In this document: positions 16,817 to 24,567 of the stretch, piece by piece
How positions within the stretch are numbered: position 1 is the stretch's first letter
Layout of the letters: the number at the start of each line of letters is the position of its first letter
NCBI RefSeq assembly: GCF_003248505.1
Contig: NZ_QFOA01000008.1
Span: forward strand, 27,734 to 91,733
Direction: 5' to 3'
Length of the DNA stretch: 64,000 nt
From: Sphingobium sp.
Lineage (GTDB): Bacteria; Pseudomonadota; Alphaproteobacteria; Sphingomonadales; Sphingomonadaceae
Translations under genes and position numbers: made by a program
The notes under the pieces: model-generated
Told to the model about the DNA's origin: nothing
The model's input: only the letters and a program-made list of their open reading frames with translations
Databases searched by the model: none

Positions 16817-19513
16817 ATGGCCCAGTTCGCCCGCTCCCCCCTTACTGCGGTCCTGGGACCGACCAACACCGGCAAGACGCATCTGGCGGTCGAGCGGATG
16901 TGCGGCCATTCCAGCGGCATGATGGGCTTTCCCCTACGCCTGCTGGCGCGCGAGGTTTACGACCGCGTGGTCGCGATCAAGGGGCCGGGCGAAGTCGCTC
17001 TCATCACCGGCGAGGAAAAGATCGTGCCGCCGGGCGCGCGCTATTTCCTGTGCACCGCCGAATCGATGAGCCTGGACCGCGAATTCGCGTTCGTGGCGCT
17101 GGACGAAGCGCAGCTGGGCGCGGACCCGGAGCGCGGACATATCTTCACCGACCGCATCCTGCGCGCGCGCGGCCGGGAGGAAACGATGATCCTGGGTTCG
17201 GCCAGCATCGCCCGGGTGGTCAAGGCGCTGGTCCCCGATATCGAGATCATCGGCCGCCCGCGCTTTTCGACATTGTCCTATGCGGGTGCCAAGAAGCTGT
17301 CCCGCCTGCCCAAAAGATCCGCCATCGTCGCCTTTTCCGCCGAAGAGGTCTATGCCGTCGCCGAGATGCTGCGCCGCTTCCGGGGCGGCGCGGCAGTGGT
17401 GATGGGCGCACTGTCGCCGCGCACCCGCAATGCGCAGGTCCAGATGTTCCTCAACGGCGAGGTCGATTATCTGGTCGCCACCGACGCCATCGGCATGGGG
17501 CTGAACCTCGACGTCGCGCACGTCGCCTTTGCCTCGCTGCGCAAGTTCGACGGGCGACGCACCCGCCGCCTTACCGTCAGCGAGATGGCGCAGATCGCAG
17601 GGCGCGCAGGACGGCATCATAAGGATGGAACGTTCGGGAGCCTGGGCCACGAGGATGGCGACGCTGCCTTCATGCCCGAGGAAATCGAGGCGATCGAGGC
17701 GCATCGTTTTCCGCCCATCGACCAGCTTTACTGGCGCGACGGCACACCGCGCACCGACAGCCTCGCCCGCCTGATCGCCGACCTGGAGGAAAAGCCCGAC
17801 CGCCCCCAATTGCGCGCCGCGCCCGAAGCGGTCGATCTCGCCGTGCTCAAACGCCTGGCCGACGACCCGCTGGTGATCGAGCGGGCGAAGGGCAAACGGC
17901 AGGTCGAACGGCTGTGGGCGGCATGCGGGCTGCCCGATTTCCAGAAACTCGGCGCAGACCATCATGCCCGATTGGTGAGCCGCATCTGGCGTTACCTGTC
18001 GGAGGGCAGCGGGCATATCCCGCGCGACTGGTTCGCGGGCCAGGTCGCGCGACTCGATTCGGTGCAGGGCGATATCGACACGATTTCGGGCCGGATCGCC
18101 GCCGCGCGCACCTGGGCCTATATCGCGCATCGCGCCGACTGGCTTGCCCATCCCGCCGAGATGGCCGAGCGGACCCGCGCGCTGGAGGAAAAGCTCTCGG
18201 ACGCGCTCCACGCCGCGCTGACGCAGCGTTTCGTGGACCGCCGCACGTCGATCCTGCTGCGCGACATCGGCCAGAATGCGAGCAACCTGCCGGTCACGGT
18301 GGAGCAGGACGGGACAGTCTGCGTCGATGGCGAGACGATCGGGCGACTTGACGGCTTCCGATTCTCCGTCGATCCCGCTACGCGGCTTGCCGATCGCAAA
18401 TTGTTGCTGGCGGCGGCGGATCGCCGGCTTGGAAAGGTGTTGCGCGTGAAGGCTGAAGAATTGGTGGCGGCTCCCGACGCGGATTTCGCGCTGACGGACG
18501 AGGCGGGACAGGCACCCGGCATCGCATGGGGAGAGGTTCCGGTCGCGACCCTGCTCGCCGGCCCCACGCTGCTGTCGCCGGAAATCCGGCTCGACCGCGC
18601 GCTGATGGCGATGGGTCAGGATGTGCAGAAGCAAGTTCTGACCCGACTCGTCGCCTGGTTCGACGCGCAGAAGCAGAAGCACCTCCTCCCCCTCGTCAAA
18701 ATGGGGGAGAGCGCCGCAGATCCAGCCGTTCCGCCGGTGGTGCGCGCCGTGTTCGCGCAGTTGACGGACGCAGGCGGCGTGATTGCGCGCATCGACCTCG
18801 ACGCCGCGCTCGGCCACCTGGACAAGGACCAGCGGCACCTGTTGCGCAAGGCGGGGATCGATATCGGCGTGCTCGACATCTATCATCCGGGGTTGTTGAA
18901 GCCCGGCGCGGCGCGCTGGCGTTCGGCGCTGCTGGCCGCGCGGATCGCCAAGCCGTGCCTGCCGCTGCCCGGCCCCGGCCTGACGCTGATCCCGGCGGGC
19001 GAAAGGCCCGAGCAGATGGGCGCGCGGATCGCGGGCTTCCGTGGCTTCGGCGACCAGATGCTGCGCATCGACATGGCCGAACGCATGGCCCGCGCCGCGC
19101 ACGAAGCCATCGCGAAGAACGAGCCTTTCACCGCGACCAGCCCGCAGATCGTGTCGCTGGGCCTCAACGAACCGGCCTTCCTGACGCTGATGCGGCTGGC
19201 AGGCTTCCGCCCGGTCGAGCCGGCGGCGGCCCCTGCGCCTGACGATAACGCGGACACGGTCGAGCCGGTCGAAGGCGCGGAACCGGTCGAAGCGGCTGTT
19301 CCCGCACCCGCAGGCGCGAACTGGGCATTCAGGGGGCGGCAGAAACCGCGCCCCGACCGTCAGCCCCATGGCGCCAAACCGCGCGGCCCAAGGCCCGAGG
19401 GCGAGCGTCGTCCCCCCAAGGACCGCGCCCCGCGCCCTGCCACCGGGAGCACGCCCGCGCCCGCCAACAACGCCTTTGCCGGGCTTGCCGAGCTGCTGGG
19501 GCGCAATGGCTGA
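16817..19513 (+). CDS. SUV3-like DEAD/DEAH-box RNA helicase
   Basis: An 898-residue superfamily 2 helicase. Motif I is GPTNTGKT (about 14-21), motif II is LDEAQ, and the helicase C half carries VATDAIGMGLNL and QIAGRAGRH. The arrangement matches the SUV3/mitochondrial degradosome helicase type found in alphaproteobacteria. The central portion (about 350-760) is a long helical region and the last 100 residues are Pro/Arg/Lys-rich, likely disordered and RNA-binding. It overlaps the downstream S4-domain gene by eight bases. The helicase-S4-fdxA-carD order is conserved in related bacteria. The RNA substrate is unknown. Confidence 0.9.
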   Translation: MAQFARSPLTAVLGPTNTGKTHLAVERMCGHSSGMMGFPLRLLAREVYDRVVAIKGPGEVALITGEEKIVPPGARYFLCTAESMSLDREFAFVALDEAQLGADPERGHIFTDRILRARGREETMILGSASIARVVKALVPDIEIIGRPRFSTLSYAGAKKLSRLPKRSAIVAFSAEEVYAVAEMLRRFRGGAAVVMGALSPRTRNAQVQMFLNGEVDYLVATDAIGMGLNLDVAHVAFASLRKFDGRRTRRLTVSEMAQIAGRAGRHHKDGTFGSLGHEDGDAAFMPEEIEAIEAHRFPPIDQLYWRDGTPRTDSLARLIADLEEKPDRPQLRAAPEAVDLAVLKRLADDPLVIERAKGKRQVERLWAACGLPDFQKLGADHHARLVSRIWRYLSEGSGHIPRDWFAGQVARLDSVQGDIDTISGRIAAARTWAYIAHRADWLAHPAEMAERTRALEEKLSDALHAALTQRFVDRRTSILLRDIGQNASNLPVTVEQDGTVCVDGETIGRLDGFRFSVDPATRLADRKLLLAAADRRLGKVLRVKAEELVAAPDADFALTDEAGQAPGIAWGEVPVATLLAGPTLLSPEIRLDRALMAMGQDVQKQVLTRLVAWFDAQKQKHLLPLVKMGESAADPAVPPVVRAVFAQLTDAGGVIARIDLDAALGHLDKDQRHLLRKAGIDIGVLDIYHPGLLKPGAARWRSALLAARIAKPCLPLPGPGLTLIPAGERPEQMGARIAGFRGFGDQMLRIDMAERMARAAHEAIAKNEPFTATSPQIVSLGLNEPAFLTLMRLAGFRPVEPAAAPAPDDNADTVEPVEGAEPVEAAVPAPAGANWAFRGRQKPRPDRQPHGAKPRGPRPEGERRPPKDRAPRPATGSTPAPANNAFAGLAELLGRNG

Positions 19514-19799
19514 CGCAGCGGCGGTGGGGCATGGCCCTAGCCTTCGCATCGACAAATTCCTGTGGTTCGCGCGCTTGTCGAAAAGCCGCTCGCTCGCCCA
19601 TGCGCTGGCCGAGGACGGGCATATCCGCCTCAACGGCCGCCGCATCGAGCGCGCCCATGCACCGGTGCGGGCGGGCGACCTCATCACCTTTCCCCATTTC
19701 GACCGGGTGCGTGTAGTTCGGGTCGTTGCGCTGCCGGCCCGGCGCGGCCCCGCGCCCGAAGCACAGGCCTGCTACGAGGAACTGACGGTCGGCAGCTGA
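19506..19799 (+). CDS. RNA-binding S4 domain protein (Hsp15-like)
   Basis: A 97-residue protein that is essentially one S4 domain: LRIDKFLWFARLSKSRSLAHALAEDGHIRLNGRRIE and then the strand RAGDLITF. It resembles Hsp15 (HslR), which binds stalled 50S subunits carrying peptidyl-tRNA. The ATG at 19506 lies inside the helicase gene and overlaps it by eight bases, so the two are translationally coupled. The basic tail seen in E. coli Hsp15 is short here, so the name is by domain only. Confidence 0.88.
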   Translation: MADAAAVGHGPSLRIDKFLWFARLSKSRSLAHALAEDGHIRLNGRRIERAHAPVRAGDLITFPHFDRVRVVRVVALPARRGPAPEAQACYEELTVGS

Positions 19800-19859
19800 A
19801 GGCGGGGGAGCGACCGCGATGGTCAAACCGTGCCTAATTCCGTGCCAACAATATCCTCA

Positions 19860-19888
19860 TTGACCTGCGCGGCGCGGGGGCATAGCAG
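19860..19888 (+). promoter_or_regulatory. Weak sigma-70-like promoter candidate for fdxA
   Basis: TTGACC at 19860-19865 and TAGCAG at 19883-19888 are 17 bases apart, about 40 bases before the fdxA ATG at 19927. The -10 element is poor, so this is only a candidate. The 127-base gap after the S4 gene makes a separate promoter for fdxA plausible. Confidence 0.3.
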
Positions 19889-19926
19889 GACCGCGATTTT
19901 TCAAGTGAACCAAGAGTGCCCAGCCA

Positions 19927-20265
19927 ATGACCTATGTCGTCACCGACAACTGCATCCGCTGCAAATTCATGGATTGCGTCGAGGTCTGCCCCGTGGATTG
20001 TTTCTACGAGGGCGAGAACATGCTGGTCATCAATCCCAACGAATGCATCGACTGCGGCGTGTGCGAACCCGAATGCCCGGCCGAGGCGATCCTGCCCGAC
20101 ACCGAAAACGGTCTTGAGAAATGGCTGGAACTCAACACCAAATATAGCGCCGAATGGCCCAACATCACGGTCAAGGGCGACGCGCCCGCCGATGCCGAAG
20201 CCATGAACGGGGTCGAGAACAAGTTGGACCAGTTCTTCTCGCCCGAGCCCGGTTCGGGCAGCTGA
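19927..20265 (+). CDS. fdxA: 7Fe-8S ferredoxin FdxA
   Basis: A 112-residue cytoplasmic electron carrier with one [3Fe-4S] and one [4Fe-4S] cluster. Cluster cysteines lie in [21 protein letters not shown] and in [17 protein letters not shown]. The C-terminal half has the AlaGlu-rich helices and NKLDQFF that mark the alphaproteobacterial FdxA (FdII-like) form. It lies between the helicase-S4 pair and carD and has its own downstream terminator. Confidence 0.95.
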   Translation: MTYVVTDNCIRCKFMDCVEVCPVDCFYEGENMLVINPNECIDCGVCEPECPAEAILPDTENGLEKWLELNTKYSAEWPNITVKGDAPADAEAMNGVENKLDQFFSPEPGSGS

Positions 20266-20295
20266 ATTCCCGCCTCTTGCGCCTGCTATCCAGCG

Positions 20296-20330
20296 CCACC
20301 CCCAGACTTTGTGTCCGGGGGTGGTAATTT
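20296..20330 (+). terminator. Rho-independent terminator of fdxA
   Basis: CCACCCCC (20296-20303) and GGGGGTGG (20317-20324) form a perfect 8-bp stem with a further GAC/GTC pairing inside the loop, followed by TAATTTTG. It lies 31 bases after the fdxA stop and separates fdxA from carD. Confidence 0.8.
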
Positions 20331-20497
20331 TGTTACGAATCTGCTAAGCGGGTTCGCAACGGTCGGACATCCCCCTGCCCGACCCTGGAGAAAAGAACTT
20401 CATGTCTTGACGGTGGCGCCGTGGACCTCCCGGCATGGCCTTTTGCGTCCATGCCCCGCGACGGCCCGTTCCCCCGGTCAAATTGGAAAGGTATCAA

Positions 20498-21025
20498 ATG
20501 GCTGCCAAGGCGCTGTCCTTTGACGTTGGTGATTATGTCGTTTACCCCAAGCATGGCGTTGGCCGTGTGATCGAACTGCAAAAAGAGCAGATCGCGGGCA
20601 TGGAGCTGGAGCTGTATGTGCTCCGCTTCGAAAAAGAGCGAATGACACTGCGCGTTCCGACCAACAAAGCCGAAGGCGTGGGTATGCGCAAGCTGTCCAG
20701 CAACAAGACGCTGGAAGAGGCCATGGAAACGCTCAAGGGCAAGCCCAAGGTGAAGCGCACCATGTGGTCGCGCCGTGCGCAGGAATATGAAGCGAAGATC
20801 AATTCGGGCGACCTCGTGTCGATCGCCGAAGTGACGCGCGACCTGTTCCGCGCCGATGACCAGCCAGAGCAGAGCTATTCGGAGCGCCAGATCTTCGAGG
20901 CAGCCTCGAGCCGCCTTGCCCGCGAACTCGCGGCGATGGAAGAAACGGACGAGCCCAGCGCGTTGCAGAAGATCCTGCGCATTCTGAACGAGGCCGCGCC
21001 GAAATACGCGAAGCTCGAAGGCTGA
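20498..21025 (+). CDS. carD: CarD/CdnL family RNA polymerase-binding transcription factor
   Basis: A 175-residue protein that binds the RNA polymerase beta subunit and stabilises open complexes, especially at rRNA promoters. The N-terminal RNAP-interacting domain is FDVGDYVVYPKHGVGRVIELQKEQIAGMELELYVLRF, and the helical DNA-binding half follows (RRAQEYEAKINSGDLVSIAEVTRDLFR). Its target RpoB is encoded at the other end of the window. The ATG at 20498 is chosen because AAAGG lies upstream and the conserved domain begins right after it; a longer frame starts at 20435. A 232-base gap after fdxA suggests its own promoter. A strong terminator follows. Confidence 0.95.
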   Translation: MAAKALSFDVGDYVVYPKHGVGRVIELQKEQIAGMELELYVLRFEKERMTLRVPTNKAEGVGMRKLSSNKTLEEAMETLKGKPKVKRTMWSRRAQEYEAKINSGDLVSIAEVTRDLFRADDQPEQSYSERQIFEAASSRLARELAAMEETDEPSALQKILRILNEAAPKYAKLEG

Positions 21026-21058
21026 TCGCAGAATTTCGTAAATTTCGAACCTGATAGA

Positions 21059-21095
21059 AAGAGGCGCTCCGAACGGTCGGTGCGCCTCTTTTTTT
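21059..21095 (+). terminator. Rho-independent terminator of carD
   Basis: AAGAGGCGC and GCGCCTCTT pair across a 14-base loop and run directly into a T tract (21089-21095). It lies 33 bases after the carD stop. The following 197 bases up to the transthyretin-like gene stop contain nothing I recognise. Confidence 0.9.
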
Positions 21096-21293
21096 ATGGC
21101 GGGCCGGTTATTCTTTCCTACTTCGTCTCTTCGGCTGCCGCCCGACTGAAGCGAGTGGCATCGTGTAATGCGGCATTGTCATTGCAGGGTCGGCTGTTGG
21201 CGAGGGCAATGCGGCGAGAGGCTTGACCGTAACGATGGTGCCGCCACCGCGCTGCGCGTCTCCACTACGTCACGCGGGCGCAATGCCCGGGGA

Positions 21294-21695
21294 TCAGTTG
21301 CCGCGATAGCTGCTGTAGCCGAAGGGGCTGACGACGACGGGCACGTGATAATGCGCCTTGTCGTCCGATGCCCGGAAGACGACGCTGATTTCCGGGAAGA
21401 AGGGCGCAGCCTTCCCATCGCCGTAGCGCGTCATGTCGAAGCTGATGCGATAGGTGCCGGGGGGCGTCGTCAAGCCTTCGCCGAAAGAACGGATGCGTCC
21501 GTTCGCGTCGGTCTGCGCGGTGGCGATACGCCGCCATGTACCGTCTTCGTCCTTCCGCTCCAATGTCGCGGGAATGCCCGCCCCGCCGACGCCGCGCGCG
21601 AGGTCGAGGACATGGGTGGAAATTTCGGACGCGAAGGACGGCGTCACCGGGCAAAGCGCCAGCAGGGCAAACGGGGCGAAAATGGATCGGAGCAT
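21294..21695 (-). CDS. Secreted transthyretin-like protein (hydroxyisourate hydrolase family)
   Basis: A 133-residue protein of the HIUase/transthyretin fold with an N-terminal signal peptide (about residues 1-22, ending in SFAS), so it acts in the periplasm. The catalytic histidines are present in ISTHVLDLARG and AHYHVPVVVSPF, with an arginine between. The C-terminal tetrapeptide, YRGS in hydrolases, reads YRGN here. The start at 21695 is preferred: AAAGGA lies six bases upstream of it, whereas the ATG at 21701 abuts that site. No uricase, OHCU decarboxylase or allantoinase gene is nearby, so a urate pathway role is uncertain. Confidence 0.82.
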   Translation of the reverse strand: MLRSIFAPFALLALCPVTPSFASEISTHVLDLARGVGGAGIPATLERKDEDGTWRRIATAQTDANGRIRSFGEGLTTPPGTYRISFDMTRYGDGKAAPFFPEISVVFRASDDKAHYHVPVVVSPFGYSSYRGN

Positions 21696-21766
21696 GGACA
21701 TTCCTTTGCGGGGATGCAGGGACGGTGGCGGCTGCTGCGACGACACGCAACATGCCCCTTCGCGCA

Positions 21767-22270
21767 TCATTCCGCGACGGGGACGAACGCGCCCTTTTCG
21801 CGATCCTTCACCACCTTGTCCGCGCGGAATACCGATCCGCTCATGGTGATGTAGACGCCGGGCGGCGCGACCTGCGCGGTGGCGAAGGCCATGCCGAGAT
21901 TGAAATGCGCGTCGCTTTCACCGAACCGCGCCGGCGCGAGCGCCCCGACCAGCACGACGGTCTTACCGGGGATGGCGGCGAGATGCTTTGCCGTTTCGGT
22001 CATGGTATCGGTGCCGTGGGTGATGACGACATGGCTTTCGGGCGCGGCGGCGACACGGGCGCAGATCAGCGCGCGGTCCCGGTCGTCAAGTTCCAGGCTG
22101 TCCTTGCGCGTCACTTCTTCGATCCGGAAGGGGCGCTTGACCCGCGCGATCTCCAGCAATTTCGCCATCACGGTTTCCCCGACCTGATAGTCGGACAGTG
22201 CGTCGAAATAGACCTTGTCGATCGTGCCGCCGGTGGTGAGCAGCAGGATGGGAGTTTCAGGAGCGATCAT
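21767..22270 (-). CDS. Asparaginase N-terminal-domain protein (half-size)
   Basis: A 167-residue protein matching only the N-terminal domain of type I/II L-asparaginases. The two catalytic loops are present: LLLTTGGTIDKVYFD (first Thr) and THGTDTMTETAK (second Thr, Asp, with the Lys of the triad). Full-length enzymes are about 330 residues; the C-terminal domain that completes the dimer interface is absent, and the reading frame ends naturally. The ATG at 22270 has AAGGA seven bases upstream; an alternative ATG at 22291 overlaps the proC stop. It may be a stand-alone amidohydrolase. Activity is unproven. Confidence 0.85.
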   Translation of the reverse strand: MIAPETPILLLTTGGTIDKVYFDALSDYQVGETVMAKLLEIARVKRPFRIEEVTRKDSLELDDRDRALICARVAAAPESHVVITHGTDTMTETAKHLAAIPGKTVVLVGALAPARFGESDAHFNLGMAFATAQVAPPGVYITMSGSVFRADKVVKDREKGAFVPVAE

Positions 22271-22290
22271 GCGGGTTTCCTTGTTCGGCA

Positions 22291-23106
22291 TCAATCGCCG
22301 CGCGCCATCGCTTCGCCCCGGTCGCGCGCCGCGGCGAGCGTATCGGTAAGCAGCGTCAGCAGCCGGTCGTCGGCGTCGAGAATGTTGAGGCCTTCGCGCG
22401 TCATGCCGCCGGGCGAGGCGACCCGGTCCGCAAGCGTGGCCGGGCTGGCCTGGGCGCGGACGGCCATCTGCGCCGATCCCGCGACCGTCGCAAGCGCCAT
22501 GCGCGCGGCCTGATCGGCGGGGATGCCGATGGCCTCGCCCGCGCGCGCCAGAGCGTCGACGAAGCGGAACAGGAAGGCGGGGCCGCAGCCCGACAATGCC
22601 GTGACGCGGTTGAAGAGCGCTTCGTCGCCGATCCATTCGGCAAGGCCCAGCGGACGGATCAGCGCTTCGGCCTGCGCGCGGACATGCGCAGGCGTTGCAG
22701 CGTCGGTGAAGAGCGCAGTCACGCCCTCACCCAGACCCACCGGCAGATTGGGCATGGCCCGCACCACTGCATGAGGGACCGGCAAAAGGCCGCGCAGGCT
22801 GTCAAGCGAAGTGCCCGCGAGGATCGAGAGGATCGCGGTATCCGGGCGGCACAGCGGGGCGAGGCGCGCCGCGACGTCCGCCATCTGGTAGGGCTTCATG
22901 CCGAGGAGGACGGTCGTGCCTGCATCGAACGCATCGGGATAGTCGGTGACGACGGCGACACCGTCTGCCACCGCAGCGCCGCTCGGCCGCAGCACCGTCA
23001 CCCGCGCCGGATCGAGACCGCAATCGAGCCAGCGAGACAGCATCTGCCCCGCCATATTGCCGCAGCCGACCATGAACAGGCGATCCGGCCAGTCCCTCCC
23101 CGCCAC
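22291..23106 (-). CDS. proC: Pyrroline-5-carboxylate reductase
   Basis: A 271-residue NAD(P)H enzyme for the last step of proline synthesis. The Rossmann motif FMVGCGNMAGQML near the N-terminus, the middle VRAMPNLPVGLGEGVTAL and the C-terminal dimerisation segment LADRVASPGGMTREGLNIL are standard. I choose the GTG at 23106: it is two bases after the YbjN stop and has GGAGAGG eight bases upstream. The longer frame starting at 23211 lies inside the ybjN gene. Downstream asparaginase-like gene may overlap it by ATGA. Confidence 0.94.
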   Translation of the reverse strand: MAGRDWPDRLFMVGCGNMAGQMLSRWLDCGLDPARVTVLRPSGAAVADGVAVVTDYPDAFDAGTTVLLGMKPYQMADVAARLAPLCRPDTAILSILAGTSLDSLRGLLPVPHAVVRAMPNLPVGLGEGVTALFTDAATPAHVRAQAEALIRPLGLAEWIGDEALFNRVTALSGCGPAFLFRFVDALARAGEAIGIPADQAARMALATVAGSAQMAVRAQASPATLADRVASPGGMTREGLNILDADDRLLTLLTDTLAAARDRGEAMARGD

Positions 23107-23108
23107 GC

Positions 23109-23615
23109 TCAAGCCTCTCCGCGCGTTTCGATCAGGCTGGCGGAAATGGCGTCGGCGGGGGATTTGCCGCCCCAGAGCACGAACTGGAACACAGGATAGA
23201 AGCGTTCGCATTCGTCGATGGCGGTTTCGACGAGCAGTTGCGCCTGGTCGAGCGTCAACGTACCGCCCGCGCCGAGCAGCGCGCCGTGGCGGAACAGGAT
23301 GATGCCGCTCGACGACCAGAGTTCGAAATGGCCGATCCAGAGCTGTTCGTTGATAAGGCCCAGCGTTTCGTAGATGACGGCGCGCTTTTCCTCCGTCACC
23401 CGAATGTCGGGCAGGGCGAGAAGCTGGAGCACCTGGTCGTCGTCGCGCCAGATGCCGCGCAGCTCATATTGCGCCCACGACCCCTGGGTGTTGGCGACGA
23501 TTTCGTCATCGCCGACCTGATCGAAACTCCAGCCATGCGCCTCGAAAAAGGCGGCGAGCATGTCGATGGGGGCCGCTTCGTGCCCGCCCTGTTCATATTC
23601 GTCACTGTCCATCAT
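23109..23615 (-). CDS. YbjN domain-containing protein
   Basis: A 168-residue cytoplasmic protein of the YbjN family (type III secretion chaperone-like fold). The N-terminal MLAAFFEAHGWSFDQVGDDEIVA and the GQYELRGIWRDDDQVLQLLALPDIRV-type segment are recognisable. Its role is unclear; in E. coli YbjN overexpression affects motility and stress responses. It lies between ubiK and proC, an order shared by many alphaproteobacteria, and proC starts two bases after its stop. Confidence 0.85.
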   Translation of the reverse strand: MMDSDEYEQGGHEAAPIDMLAAFFEAHGWSFDQVGDDEIVANTQGSWAQYELRGIWRDDDQVLQLLALPDIRVTEEKRAVIYETLGLINEQLWIGHFELWSSSGIILFRHGALLGAGGTLTLDQAQLLVETAIDECERFYPVFQFVLWGGKSPADAISASLIETRGEA

Positions 23616-23656
23616 GGCCGGGCCTTATCACCGCAGGGGGCGAAAGGACAGACGGA

Positions 23657-23956
23657 TCACTCCGCCTCGTCGGCCTTGGGCGTCGATGGCTTGACGCTTT
23701 TGGTGATCGGTTCGCCCGACTTGCCTTCCAGCGCATCGAGACGGGCCTTGAGCAGTTCGACTTCCTCGCGTGCGGCAGACGCCATCGCTTTGACCGCGTC
23801 GAATTCCTCTCGCGACACGAATTCCATGCCGCCGATCCATTCCTTCGCCCGTTCCCGCGCGTTGGATTCGAATTCGCGCGTCATCCCCGCCACGGTTCCG
23901 GCGGCACCGTTCACCAGCTTGGCCAGATCGTCGAAAAAGCGGTTTTCGCTCTGCAT
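23657..23956 (-). CDS. ubiK: UbiK-family accessory factor (membrane fusogenic coiled coil)
   Basis: A 99-residue protein with an amphipathic N-terminal helix (ENRFFDDLAKLVNGAAGTVAGM), a WIGGMEFVSREEFDAVKAMASAAREE core typical of the BMFP/YqiC family, a coiled coil (VELLKARLDALEG) and a charged tail. In enteric bacteria UbiK supports aerobic ubiquinone synthesis with UbiJ. No other ubi gene is adjacent. Coding is supported by domain match and by spacing of 41 bases from ybjN and 39 bases from tspO. Confidence 0.85.
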   Translation of the reverse strand: MQSENRFFDDLAKLVNGAAGTVAGMTREFESNARERAKEWIGGMEFVSREEFDAVKAMASAAREEVELLKARLDALEGKSGEPITKSVKPSTPKADEAE

Positions 23957-23995
23957 TGCACTATCCTTCCTGCGCGGGCAGGAACGCCCACTCGG

Positions 23996-24544
23996 TTATA
24001 ATTGGGTCCTGAGCGCCGGAGCCACAAGGGTCCGGGCGTCGGGATTCAGTCGGGCGATCTCATAGTTGAGGAAGGACGCGAAGGCCAGCCAGGCGAGATA
24101 GGGCACCAGCAGCAGCCCGGCGACGCGGCGGATGCGCCAGAAGAGCGCGGCAGTCAACGCCGCGACCGCCAGCAGCGCGACGATCAGCAGCAGCGCGCCT
24201 CCCACCTGATGCGCGCGGAAGAAGAGCGGCGACCAGGCGAGGTTCATGACGAGTTGCACGAGGAACAGCGCGATCCCCGCGCCCCGCCCCTTTGCGCCCC
24301 GGGCGTGGAGGACGATGGCGAAGGCCAGCCCCATGAGGATGTAGAGGATCGTCCACGCGACGCCGAACAGCCAGCCGGGCGGCATCGATGCGGGCTTTTC
24401 CAACGCATCGAACCAGCGATTGCCATAGCCGCTATTGGCCATCCGGCCCGACAGGAAGCCCAGGAACACGATGGCGGGCACCGTGACCAAAGCCCAGCGA
24501 AGATAGGCGAGGCGCAACTGGCCCTGGGACGCGATTTCATTCAT
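23996..24544 (-). CDS. TspO/MBR family tryptophan-rich sensory protein
   Basis: A 182-residue membrane protein with five hydrophobic helices. The motifs WFDALEKPASMPPGWLFGVAWTILYILMG and NLAWSPLFF, then YLAWLAFASFLNYEIARLN, mark the family. Bacterial TspO binds tetrapyrroles and modulates stress or photosynthesis genes. No bacteriochlorophyll gene is in the window; hemH at 45294 is the only tetrapyrrole gene here. The ATG at 24544 is used; a further ATG at 24571 would overlap the RND gene. It follows the RND permease by 23 bases. Confidence 0.92.
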   Translation of the reverse strand: MNEIASQGQLRLAYLRWALVTVPAIVFLGFLSGRMANSGYGNRWFDALEKPASMPPGWLFGVAWTILYILMGLAFAIVLHARGAKGRGAGIALFLVQLVMNLAWSPLFFRAHQVGGALLLIVALLAVAALTAALFWRIRRVAGLLLVPYLAWLAFASFLNYEIARLNPDARTLVAPALRTQL

Positions 24545-24567
24545 GGACGGCAACACTCCCCCCAATG

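Noticed and set aside
16934..19687. 917-codon open frame on the minus strand
   Set aside because: It is antisense to the SUV3-like helicase, which has all helicase motifs in frame.
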